Positions 9,268-16,310 of a stretch of 26,960 bases of DNA are shown here, in pieces. Under the pieces are notes generated by a model that was not told the DNA's origin, did no database searches, and worked only from the letters and a program-made list of their open reading frames with translations. The stretch comes from Methylocystaceae bacterium (lineage in GTDB: Bacteria > Pseudomonadota > Alphaproteobacteria > Rhizobiales > Beijerinckiaceae): NCBI GenBank assembly GCA_003152255.1, contig PLZT01000191.1, positions 1 to 26,960 on the forward strand. Reading direction: 5' to 3'. The translations under genes and the position numbers were made by a program. Position 1 is the first letter of the stretch. The number at the start of each line of letters is the position of its first letter.

Positions 9268-9301
9268 CTTTCCGTTCGAACTGGATCGTTCGAACGGAAA
9301 G
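9268..9301. repeat. perfect 14-bp inverted repeat, 6-bp loop
   Basis: Arms CTTTCCGTTCGAAC (9268-9281) and GTTCGAACGGAAAG (9288-9301) are exact reverse complements with TGGATC between them. It ends 17 bases before the GAGGAG ribosome site of the gene starting at 9239. No T-run follows on either strand, so it does not look like an intrinsic terminator; a protein-binding site or a leader RNA hairpin is more likely. Confidence 0.85.
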
Positions 9302-9327
9302 AAATCGCGCAAAATAAAGAAGTTGGA

Positions 9328-9371
9328 GCAAGTTCCGATCGCAAAAAGCTCTCAACTTTTGCGGAACTTGC
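9328..9371. repeat. imperfect inverted repeat with a GATC bulge
   Basis: GCAAGTTCC + GATC + GCAAAA on the left pairs with TTTTGCGGAACTTGC on the right. The arms are 15 bp if the GATC is bulged out. The right arm is followed by TTTTG on the plus strand, but no plus-strand gene ends here. It stands 26 bp from the perfect inverted repeat at 9268-9301. Confidence 0.7.
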
Positions 9372-9611
9372 TTTTGTAACGGGCCCATCGTTGTCAACCC
9401 CTTACGCTCATCCTTCGCCGGTCTACTCTTCTGTCCATAGTCGGTGCCTGCAACGGCAAGCTGCCACTTCAAGGGTAAGATGAGGATGAGGCCGGCCAAT
9501 CCAGTTCCGGGTGGTCGTGACCCACGGAGCAGGCCGCGGTCTTGCCTCGTCCATCGTTCCGGCGACCACTACGCCGCAAAGCCGAAGTTCCGCGGTGGCA
9601 GGTTACGCCAA

Positions 9612-10139
9612 CTAGACCAAATCGTCGCTTTTCCGGTCCTCGTCATTGTGAATAGGTCTGAGCAGCCGCCCGGGAACTCCCACAATCACAAAATCCGGAG
9701 GATATTCCTTGTCGAGAAGAAGCGTTGCCGCACCGACGACACTGGAATCTCCCAGCTTCAGGCCTCCGAGCATAATGGAGCGCGTCCCCAGCCAAGCACC
9801 ATTTCCGATCACAATGTCTCTGGATAGGCCGGGACCTGCGCGCCGAGAGCGGTCGCCAATCTCATGCGACCCGCAGATGAAACTTACTTCAGGCGCAATA
9901 TCACATCTGTCGCCGATGAAAATATTAGCGCCCACCGCCGTGAAGAAACTAGCGCCGATTCCGATCCAGCAATCGCTCCCTATCGATACTTGCCCGCCGC
10001 CGTAAAACTTAACTCTTCCACAAACCTTCGTTCGAGCTCCTAACTTGACGCCGGCCAACCGCAAAAATATCCGCTTGATGAGGAAGCAACGGGTTGGTGG
10101 AAGAATTGCCAGAAAGACGTTTACAAGAAAATAAACCAT
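9612..10139 (-). CDS. left-handed beta-helix acyltransferase (hexapeptide repeat family)
   Basis: 175 residues from the ATG at 10139. The frame is open to 10232, but the extra codons come from a low-complexity pentamer run and resemble no family N-terminus. MVYFLVNVFLAILPPTRCFLIKRIFLRLAGVKLG is the amphipathic N-terminal segment of this subgroup. Hexapeptide turns follow (VKFYGGGQVSIGSDCWIGIGASF, ANIFIGDRCDIAPEVSFICGSHEIGD), then the long-loop histidine region (GSHEIG), DIVIGNGAWLGTRSIMLGGLKLGDSSVVGAATLL, and the C-terminal VGVPGRLLRPI. Relatives move acetyl or other acyl groups from CoA to sugar hydroxyls or amines. It is the second such enzyme in the left module, so the polymer may carry two acyl substituents. 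The acceptor is unknown. Confidence 0.85.
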   Translation of the reverse strand: MVYFLVNVFLAILPPTRCFLIKRIFLRLAGVKLGARTKVCGRVKFYGGGQVSIGSDCWIGIGASFFTAVGANIFIGDRCDIAPEVSFICGSHEIGDRSRRAGPGLSRDIVIGNGAWLGTRSIMLGGLKLGDSSVVGAATLLLDKEYPPDFVIVGVPGRLLRPIHNDEDRKSDDLV

Positions 10140-10196
10140 CAGATTACCCGTGGGTTCTGTTGATCGAACCGAGAGTGCCCTCCGCCTGTTCGTTAA

Positions 10197-10226
10197 GCGG
10201 AGCGGAGCGGTGCAGTGCGGTGCGGC
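10197..10226. repeat. imperfect pentamer tandem repeat (GCGGA/GCGGT)
   Basis: Six consecutive five-base units: GCGGA, GCGGA, GCGGT, GCAGT, GCGGT, GCGGC. They lie between the polymerase gene and the acyltransferase gene, 58 bp upstream of the chosen acyltransferase start. Probably slippage-prone low-complexity DNA; a regulatory role is not shown. Confidence 0.7.
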
Positions 10227-10279
10227 TGTCATTTCCTAAACCGCGAATGGACCACAATCCAATTCTGTATACCGCGGGT

Positions 10280-11665
10280 TCAAATGGGTTCGGGACGCGA
10301 CGATGCATTCCGCCGGTGGCTGCGCGAGGGCATCCTCCAAATCGTTCCAAATCGTTCGGCAACAATACAAAAAACCCACAAGAAGAAAACATTCGTGTCC
10401 GACGAGATCGGTATAAGCGGCATATAAATGACGGACAACAACAGCACAACCAAAGTAACCCAATCGTGGAAGCGACCTCGCGTCCGAGCTTTGAACCAGA
10501 CATGCTCGCTATAGTAGCCTAGAATAAACAGAAAGACGCCTGCTCCTGCTAACCCGAAATCCGCAATGTAGGACGAAATCGCCGTAGTCCATCCGAAGCC
10601 CATGGCGCCAGCGTCTTCCAATGCCCGCGTCTTGTCCAATAATGTGTCAAGAACCGATAGTCCCGTTATCGGCTGCAACTGTCGCATCAGGAACGGGAAA
10701 GTAAAGACTCCGTAAGAATTGCGGTAGTCCGATGCAAGAAATGATTTAAATAAAGGAATCGGCGATGAAAAGTAGACGACACCCTCTTCGATTAACCCCT
10801 TTGTCTTGGTTCCAAGCATATTCTCAAAATCATTTATAGCGGGCATCATATCATAATTGAACAGCATCCTAAGTACTACTGTCTTGTCGTCTGAAATTGC
10901 ATTATCGTTTCGAGCGGCCGCCACGTAACCCATATAGGCAGCCAAAGCGCAGACTGCACCAAACAGATAGAGTAACTTTACGGATCTTTTATATAAAGAG
11001 GCCTTTGGCGTGAGTTCGAAATTTTGTTTCGGCGCGAACAAATAAATCAATAACGACACAATCAAAATCTGGAAAGCTGCCTGGCGGCCGCCGTTGAAAA
11101 CAGAGCCTAAAAAATAACCTCCAACAGGAAGAAATAGGTACCAGCGCTGAACAAGTCCAAGCCTCCCCCAGTAAGTTAATGCGAATGCATAACAATACAG
11201 GCTGGCCCAAGAAGTGACATTTGATACTTTACCGAATATAGAAATGCCTTCACTTTTTAACATCGCCTCGTGCAGCGCTGTCAAATCTGAAATATCAGCC
11301 GCGCTGCCTTTCATTGCGAAGTCGAGCCACAGGCAAAGCGTTCCAATAAGGCCTAGCCACCAACAAAAATAAGCAAGTGGGGCGACAACTGTAACATCGT
11401 CTGATAAGATAACACCTTTTGATGGCATCGCGCGAAACCGTTTTCTTCTGAAAACGACTGCCCCACATACAAAGCAGCTGATGTAGCTTAGCAATACGAG
11501 TTCGAACATTATGTTGGCTTCGGGGAAATCTTCATAATTGATGACATGCAGCATGAGCATCAACGTTGGAATCAGCCATGTGATTGCTAATACGGACACC
11601 GGCCCGCCTCTTTTCCAATTCGAAGCAAGTATCGCGAACAATGCCGCTGCCAAGACAATGAACAT
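10280..11665 (-). CDS. Wzy-like repeat-unit polymerase (O-antigen polymerase type membrane protein)
   Basis: 461 residues from the ATG at 11665, preceded by AAGGAG about eleven bases away. An ATG at 11704 would place that site inside the gene. The sequence is a polytopic membrane protein with about twelve hydrophobic segments (MFIVLAAALFAILAS; VLAITWLIPTLMLML; FELVLLSYISCFVCGAVVF; LAYFCWWLGLIGTLCLWL) and a large periplasmic-type loop (about 260-370) with scattered charges, as in Wzy polymerases. The loop start VFNGGRQAAFQI is typical of oligosaccharide repeat unit polymerases. Wzy joins flipped repeat units on the periplasmic face, working with Wzx and a Wzc/Wzz partner, all encoded here. Wzy proteins share little sequence, so the name rests on topology and context. 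It is AT-rich relative to the right module. Confidence 0.8.
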   Translation of the reverse strand: MFIVLAAALFAILASNWKRGGPVSVLAITWLIPTLMLMLHVINYEDFPEANIMFELVLLSYISCFVCGAVVFRRKRFRAMPSKGVILSDDVTVVAPLAYFCWWLGLIGTLCLWLDFAMKGSAADISDLTALHEAMLKSEGISIFGKVSNVTSWASLYCYAFALTYWGRLGLVQRWYLFLPVGGYFLGSVFNGGRQAAFQILIVSLLIYLFAPKQNFELTPKASLYKRSVKLLYLFGAVCALAAYMGYVAAARNDNAISDDKTVVLRMLFNYDMMPAINDFENMLGTKTKGLIEEGVVYFSSPIPLFKSFLASDYRNSYGVFTFPFLMRQLQPITGLSVLDTLLDKTRALEDAGAMGFGWTTAISSYIADFGLAGAGVFLFILGYYSEHVWFKARTRGRFHDWVTLVVLLLSVIYMPLIPISSDTNVFFLWVFCIVAERFGTIWRMPSRSHRRNASSRPEPI

Positions 11666-11771
11666 CTTTGTATCTACTCCTTTTATTTTAGCACATAAAC
11701 TCATAAATCGGCGTCAGGGAATTCCCGAATCGACGTGCGCATGATTCAAGCTTCCAAACGGGAGCTTGCCG

Positions 11772-12160
11772 ATGGGCCGCTATGAACTGACGGATTTCGA
11801 GTGGAAGGCGAATCGAACCACACCTTTCGGCGCGGCGTTACGCGCATTGACAAACGTCGCGTATTGAATTTGCAGGGTTTTGCACTCTGGGGCGCGCTGG
11901 GCGGACCTGCCGGAACGCTATAGGCCGCCCACCACGATCTACAACCGGTTCAATCGATGGCGGAAGGCCGGCGTCTGGGATCGTCTGATGGACGCCATCT
12001 TCAAGGCCGATGAGGCGACGTGCAGATGATCGACACTTCCGTCGTTCGCGTCCATCAGCAGAGCGTGACGGCAAAAAAAGGGGGCGGGGGAATCGAGGTC
12101 TGGGTCGCTCTCGAGGCGGTCTCACCACGAAAATCGACGCGCTCGTCGACAAGAAAGGTG
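11772..12160 (+). pseudogene. IS5-family transposase remnant
   Basis: The ATG at 11772 opens a typical IS5 N-terminus (MGRYELTDFEW). The rest is scattered over frames: GVTRIDKRRVLN, then SGARWADLPERYRPPTTIYNRFNRWRKAGVWDRLMDAIFKAD (about 11891-12010), then MIDTSVVRVHQQSVTAKKG (about 12026-12080), then GRSRGGLTTKIDALVD (about 12100-12150). At least three frame changes and an internal deletion are needed, so it is dead. It runs directly into an IS630-type fragment. It lies just upstream of the polymerase gene and on the opposite strand. Confidence 0.85.
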
Positions 12161-12164
12161 GCGG

Positions 12165-12440
12165 CTCCGCTATGGCGAGCAAGGCGACGATGGCCTTCTG
12201 CGCGACAAGACGCGCAAGCCCGGGCGCCGATCTCCGCCAGCGTCGTCGCGAAAGTGCTGGAGCTGACCTGGTCCGAGCCACAGGGCGAAGCCACCACCCA
12301 TTGGACGTACCGTCGCCATGGGCATTTCGCTGCGCGCCGTTCAGTGCATGTGGGAGCCGCATTGCCTGCCACCTCATCGCGTCCGAACCTTCGAACGATC
12401 CAACGACCCAAATTCGTCGAGTTCGAAAGCGTCGGTCGCT
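12165..12440 (+). pseudogene. IS630-family transposase fragment (N-terminal/HTH part)
   Basis: Three short stretches in different frames match the N-terminal half of an IS630 transposase: GDDGLLRDKTRKPG (about 12190-12230), VVAKVLELTWSEPQGEATTHWT (about 12240-12305), and MGISLRAVQCMWEPHCLPPHRVRTFERSNDP (about 12317-12409). The order agrees with intact members, where a helix-turn-helix is followed by the HRVRTFKRSNDP linker. The frame changes show it is decayed. The catalytic domain does not follow here. A later part of the same protein family appears at 13459-13644, beyond a methyltransferase gene on the other strand. Confidence 0.8.
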
Positions 12441-12511
12441 AGGCCGAAAACTGCGCACCAACGATCCACAGATTGAGCACGGCGAGAAGGCAGTACCGAC
12501 AAAAAATCCGG

Positions 12512-13327
12512 TCAGAGCGCTTTTTCGACCCGGAACATGAAGATAAACGAGCGTCTCGAACTGCGCAACAGTAACAGCTTGTCGAGCCAGTGGCTGAGGA
12601 AGCGCAGCCTTCGCGGGAAATACGTGTCCCACTGCACGTTCGGAATGTAGTAGAAGTCCACGCGGCTGACCGAAAGGTTCTGCCTGCGGATAGAGTTGAG
12701 GATATTCTTCTCATTCGACAGCCGGTAGTAGGCCGGGTAGTCATTGGCTTCGGGGTTCACGTAATTTCGATAGAGCTTGAGCAGCCCCGACCGCTGGATG
12801 ATTCGCGTGAGAATCGTGAACGGATGATGAAAGTTCGGGCTCATTGACCAGTAACAACTGCCCGGCTTGAGGATTGCAATAACCTTACGCAGATAGCCAT
12901 CCACGTCAGCGACGTGTTCGACCACGTTGTAGGAATAGGCCATGTCGTAGGTTTCGTTGGGGACCGGGATCTCCTCCACCGGGCAGGTCCAGCGCTTGGT
13001 GAGGTTGCTGGCGGGTTCGATCATTGGAAAGGGGTCGACGCCGTCAAGCTGGCCCAATCCATCACAAAAATATGGGTAGGACGGATTGTCGCCGTGGCCG
13101 CAACCGATGTCGATGACGCGGCCCGAAATGCCCCGCTCAGCCTTCAAGAGCGCACCATAGATGATCTGGAAATTGCTCCGATTGCGATCATAATAGTCAT
13201 AGCCGCGATCGATATCGAGGAAATGGACGTTGACCGAAGGCGGCGCGGGCCGATTGGTTCCGGCTTGATTATCAGCGGAGGGCAAATTGGGTCTCCAGTG
13301 TGGGATTAGCGATGCCTTCCGTAACAT
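12512..13327 (-). CDS. class I SAM-dependent methyltransferase
   Basis: 271 residues from an ATG. GRVIDIGCGHGDNPSY (about 69-84) is motif I of the Rossmann methyltransferase fold, GQLDGVDPFP is motif II, and TYDMAYSYNVVEHVADVDGYLRKVIAILKPGSCYW covers motifs III-V (Methyltransf_11/25 type). The C-terminal part (YYRLSNEKNILNSIRRQNL; FPRRLRFLSHWLDKLLLLRSSRRSFIFMF) resembles methyltransferases found in polysaccharide clusters. It probably methylates a sugar or lipid-linked intermediate; no substrate can be read from the sequence. It is flanked on both sides by IS630 fragments on the other strand, so it looks isolated from the operon and may have its own promoter or depend on read-through from 14.4 kb. 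Confidence 0.85.
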   Translation of the reverse strand: MLRKASLIPHWRPNLPSADNQAGTNRPAPPSVNVHFLDIDRGYDYYDRNRSNFQIIYGALLKAERGISGRVIDIGCGHGDNPSYPYFCDGLGQLDGVDPFPMIEPASNLTKRWTCPVEEIPVPNETYDMAYSYNVVEHVADVDGYLRKVIAILKPGSCYWSMSPNFHHPFTILTRIIQRSGLLKLYRNYVNPEANDYPAYYRLSNEKNILNSIRRQNLSVSRVDFYYIPNVQWDTYFPRRLRFLSHWLDKLLLLRSSRRSFIFMFRVEKAL

Positions 13328-13458
13328 CTGAGTGGCACTGCATCAAGCTTCACGCGCCGCGAAACGCATGGCTTCGCCTTGCTGTTGAGACAATAGATTT
13401 CGGTTGAAGGTCCCTTGTGGGGTACCGCGACACAGACAAAGGATGCGCAGGCGCCGCC

Positions 13459-13644
13459 GGACGTGCGAGTCTGCCGGGCCCGCCGCTCAAGCGGGGAAGA
13501 TGCGGGACCATGACCCACGAATACAAGCGCAATGGCACCACGACGCTCTTCGCCGCCCTCAACATCCTCGCCGGAACCGTCATCGGACGTTGTGTGAAGC
13601 AGCATCGGCATCAAGAGTTCCTCCGCTTCCTCAACGCCGTGGAG
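13459..13644 (+). pseudogene. IS630-family transposase fragment (DDE domain part)
   Basis: One frame reads GRASLPGPPLKRGRCGTMTHEYKRNG and continues TTTLFAALNILAGTVIGRCVKQHRHQEFLRFLNAVE, a core piece of the IS630 DDE domain between the first and second catalytic Asp. The VDEKS motif before it is degraded, and the frame leaves the family after NAVE, so the HAILDNYGTH region is missing. It has the same orientation as the fragment at 12165-12440. The two pieces would be separated by only a few dozen residues in an intact protein. Confidence 0.82.
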
Positions 13645-13766
13645 GCACGCAAACCCTCTCTTGGGAATCCCAAAAGTTCGCCTGCCGCTAAAAATCTGCC
13701 AAAATAGTGCTAGGCACGCGTTTTCGCGTCACTCCTATATGCAAAGTGCAAAAACGGACGCGCGAT

Positions 13767-13963
13767 AACGCCCCTCATCGCAAGTCGGCCATAGCCGACT
13801 TGTGAAAACGCCCCATCCCGCAAGTCCAATATATCGAACTCGCGGGAACGAAAAGACCCCGAGCCGGGGTCACCCGACTTGGGCCAAGGCAAAAACCCCA
13901 AGTCCGAGGGTTCGGAACCGCGGGAACGCGCCATCGCGCAAGCGGGCTTTAGTCGACTTGCCG
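13767..13963. repeat. degenerate palindrome array with a period near 40 bp
   Basis: AACG anchors recur at 13767, 13807, 13847 and 13925 (steps of 40, 40 and 78). Three of the four are followed by a C-rich linker and a CGCAAG...CTTG-type inverted repeat: CAAGTCGGC CATA GCCGACTTG (13781-13802, perfect), CGCAAGTCC...CGAACTCGCGG (13819-13846), and CGCAAG...GACTTGCCGG (13936-13963). A spaced inverted pair CCGACTTGGG...CCCCAAGTCCG also occurs at 13874-13907. Units are too divergent for a CRISPR. It lies between the IS630 fragment and the end of the glycosyltransferase gene. Confidence 0.6.
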
Positions 13964-14399
13964 GCAACCTTGAACCTGAGTCGGCCGTCGTCGCCGCGCC
14001 ATTGGCGCGCGGCCACGCTCGAAGCCGTCAAGCAGGCGTGGCGATCGCCGGTCAAACTGGACTTCCCCCAAGCTTGGCTTGCCGCAAGTTTTCTTGCCCC
14101 AAACCGTCTCGCCGATGGACGCAAGGGCCAATCCATGCCCGCGCGCCCAAAACGGCCTGCGCGGCGAGACCCGCCTCAAGCCGCGGGCGAAAGGTCCGGC
14201 CCGCCCCACCACCGGTCATCGTCGACCGATGCGGCCGTTCCGCGGGTGACGCCGCGAGGGGCGGCGCGGCCATTGACAGCGTTTTGGGAGCTCGGCGGCG
14301 CGGGCGTCGCTCGTGAGAACGCCCCGCGCCCGAGGCCCGCCTCGTTTTCAAGTCGCGACGAGACATGAAAACGCCTTGGCGGCGCGTTCGCCCGCTCGT
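13964..14399. other. GC-rich non-coding stretch
   Basis: About 435 bp downstream of the glycosyltransferase stop. Open frames here are Pro/Arg/Ala-rich low-complexity translations without family resemblance. Echoes of the array linker occur at about 14313 (GAGAACGCCCCG) and 14365 (GAAAACGCCTTGG). I see no gene and no clear terminator. Confidence 0.5.
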
Positions 14400-15788
14400 T
14401 CAGACGACTTCCGTCGCTTCATTCGCCGCGGGAGCCGAAGCGGGTCGACGAATATGTTCAAGCAGCACGCGCTCGAAACGCGGCAGCAGGCGCGACGAAC
14501 TCAAACTGTCGGCGAGGCGCAATCCGTTTTTGACCTGATCCGACAAATCCCGCGTCACCGCCTGCTCGATCGCCGCCGCGAGCGCCGCGTCGTCGCCGGC
14601 TGGCGTCAGCAAGGCGACATCGGCCAAAACATCGAAAAGTTCGCTGCCGGGGTCGGCCGCCACGACGAGGGGACGGCCGCTCGCCAACATGCCGCCAAGC
14701 TTTGACGGCATCACGAGATCGGCTACCCCCTCATGCTGCGGGAGCATATGGATGTCGGCCATGCCGAGCAATTCATTCAAGCGCTCGGCCGGCTGCAGCG
14801 GCAGGTGCAACACGTTGGGGAGATCGGCGGAGGCGGCTCGCAAGGCCTCGCTCAGCGGACCGGCGCCGGCGATGACAAAGCGGATGTCACCCCGCCCTCG
14901 CAGCCGCCGCGCGGCGGCGATCACCACGTCAAGCGCCTGCTTGACGCCAAGATGACCGGCATAGAGCGCCACGAAGGCGTCGTCATTGATGTTGAGTTCC
15001 GCGCGAAAGGCGTTTCCGACTTTCGGCGTCGGGGTGATGGCGCCGGTGTCGACCCAATTGCGCAGCACTTCGACCTTGACCGGATCGAGCCCCTTGGCGA
15101 GCAGCGCGGCGCGCATCTTTTGCGAGATGGTGACGACGCGATCGAATTGACGCATTAACAGACGTTCAAGCAAAAACCCCGCCTGTTTGATCGGCTCGCC
15201 CTTGATATGGCCAACGCCGAAGGCGGCGTCCACTTCGAGATCCTGCACGTGCAACAGCGTCCGCGCGCCGACGAGCTTGGCCGCGATCATCGCGACCGGG
15301 GCGGAAAACAGCGTCGGCTCGACGCACATGACCACGTCCGGGCGAAATCTGACAATGCGCCAAGCGACCATCGGCGCGGCGGCGAGCGCGAAGCTCAAGG
15401 GCGCTAGCAGGCGCCAAAAGCCGCCGCCATCGGTCTTCATCAAAATGGGACAACGAGTGATTTTGATCCCATCCACTATCTCGCTGACATAAGCCAAGGC
15501 GCTATAGGGCTCGCGCGCATACCATCCAGGATAGTGCGGCGGCGCCGTGACAACTTCGATTTGGCAGCCGCGGGTCCGCAGATATTGGGCGAGTTCGGTG
15601 GTGTATTTGCCGCAACCAATCAATTCGGGGGCATAATTTATCGCGTGGATCAAAATTTTGGCGGGGGAAGGGGAACCTTCGCCGGGGAAGGCGCGTTGCC
15701 TGGAAGATCGGATCGTTGTCCGGGCGGCGGATTGGAGCCCTCTCATAAGAAATGGAGAGCCGAACCGGGTAAAAAACGAAGATGACAT
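14400..15788 (-). CDS. WcaI-like glycosyltransferase (GT4, GT-B fold)
   Basis: 462 residues from the ATG at 15788, which has GGAGG seven bases upstream; the frame is open to 15932, but those codons belong to the leader. After about 45 poorly ordered residues, KILIHAINYAPELIGCGKYTTELAQYL begins the GT-B N-terminal domain in the manner of WcaI/WbuB proteins. APPHYPGWY and VEPTLFSAPVAMIAAK follow. The donor domain includes VALYAGHLGVKQALDVVIAAARRL and DLVMPSKLGGMLASGRPLVVAADPGSEL, the WcaI-type donor loop. WcaI acts in colanic acid assembly; here it probably adds an early sugar of the repeat unit. It is the only glycosyltransferase in the GC-rich module and follows a long leader with duplicated hairpins just after the NusG-like gene. 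Confidence 0.9.
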   Translation of the reverse strand: MSSSFFTRFGSPFLMRGLQSAARTTIRSSRQRAFPGEGSPSPAKILIHAINYAPELIGCGKYTTELAQYLRTRGCQIEVVTAPPHYPGWYAREPYSALAYVSEIVDGIKITRCPILMKTDGGGFWRLLAPLSFALAAAPMVAWRIVRFRPDVVMCVEPTLFSAPVAMIAAKLVGARTLLHVQDLEVDAAFGVGHIKGEPIKQAGFLLERLLMRQFDRVVTISQKMRAALLAKGLDPVKVEVLRNWVDTGAITPTPKVGNAFRAELNINDDAFVALYAGHLGVKQALDVVIAAARRLRGRGDIRFVIAGAGPLSEALRAASADLPNVLHLPLQPAERLNELLGMADIHMLPQHEGVADLVMPSKLGGMLASGRPLVVAADPGSELFDVLADVALLTPAGDDAALAAAIEQAVTRDLSDQVKNGLRLADSLSSSRLLPRFERVLLEHIRRPASAPAANEATEVV

Positions 15789-15795
15789 AAAAGGA

Positions 15796-15800
15796 CCTCC
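15796..15800 (-). promoter_or_regulatory. strong ribosome binding site
   Basis: GGAGG on the minus strand, seven bases before the ATG at 15788. It decides the start of the WcaI-like gene against the longer open frame reaching 15932. Confidence 0.85.
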
Positions 15801-16067
15801 AATCTGGAGGCGCGTTGGCCGCGCCTCATCGTGCAAAGGTGGCGGGTTAAGATTATCGAGAGGTTGGGAACGCGGCGAGATTGGGCGGCGTGGCGACGGT
15901 GGGCATCCAGGCGATCCGCGGCGAAAACTCATGGATCAAAAATCAAGTGAAAATTTACTAAAGAGAACTCATGATCGAGCGAGAGAGGGTCCCTGGGCCG
16001 CGTCAAGTGAAGTCCCGCCGGGCCGGCCCAGATTATCGCGACCCATGGGATCTACATAAGACCGGAA
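15801..16067. other. leader region, distal part
   Basis: Non-coding stretch between the duplicated element (from 16068) and the ribosome site of the WcaI-like gene. I see no family-like frame in it. Together with the repeats it forms a 520-bp gap inside an otherwise compact operon, so it is probably transcribed as a 5' leader or inter-cistronic RNA. Confidence 0.5.
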
Positions 16068-16298
16068 ATTTGGCCATGCTGCCGCAGTCCGGGTGAGTCC
16101 GTAGCCACGGAGCCAACCGTTATTAGCGCGGACCAAAACGCGCTCCAAGAACCAAAACGCGCTCCAAGACTTGAACGCGATTTGGCCATGCTGCCGCAGT
16201 CCGGGTGAGTCCGTAGCCACGGAGCCAACCGTTTTAGCGCGGAGCAAAACGCGCTCCAAGACTTGAAAGCGCTCCAAGACTTGAAAGCGCTCCAAGTC
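16068..16298. repeat. tandem duplication, 112-bp offset, with nested 18-bp repeats and hairpins
   Basis: The segment 16068-16150 recurs at 16180-16261. The first 54 bases are identical; the rest differ by one indel and one substitution. Each copy contains AGCGCG...CGCGCT inverted arms and CCGT AGCC ACGG. On the minus-strand RNA the second copy also reads GGAGC GCGUUUU GCUCC. Next to the NusG-like stop, the 18-bp unit GCGCTCCAAGACTTGAAA occurs at 16251-16268 and 16269-16286, with a third partial copy to 16298. The block lies just downstream of the NusG-like gene and upstream of the long glycosyltransferase operon. It may be a regulatory RNA element or a copy of a dispersed genomic repeat. Confidence 0.85.
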
Positions 16299-16310
16299 CC
16301 TCCGGCGCGA

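Larger units (their letters stand above)
9240..9611. other. non-coding leader between acyltransferase and glycosyltransferase genes
   Basis: About 370 bp without a credible gene. Its part nearest the glycosyltransferase carries two inverted repeats (9268-9301 and 9328-9371). The remainder, about 9372-9611, has no reading frame with family resemblance; I see nothing else defined in it. Given the many decayed insertion sequences nearby, it may be a relic of a lost gene or element, but nothing proves this. Confidence 0.5.

Noticed and set aside
9268..9301. intrinsic terminator
   Set aside because: The stem is strong but not GC-rich, and no T-run follows on either strand; the next gene's ribosome site lies immediately downstream.
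11838..12632. 264-codon minus-strand frame across the IS5/IS630 remnants
   Set aside because: It runs antisense to recognisable transposase fragments on the plus strand and overlaps the end of the methyltransferase gene; its translation is Arg/Pro-rich filler.
13802..14368. 188-codon plus-strand frame over the palindrome array
   Set aside because: Low-complexity Pro/Arg/Ala translation without ribosome site; the DNA structure explains the open frame.
13753..14370. CRISPR array
   Set aside because: Spacing near 40 bp is suggestive, but the units differ too much to be CRISPR repeats, the inverted repeats lie inside the units, and no cas gene is present.
15969..16295. 108-codon frame with repeated FQVLERF peptides
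   Set aside because: The peptide repetition is only the translation of the 18-bp and 112-bp DNA repeats; no start signal and no family match.
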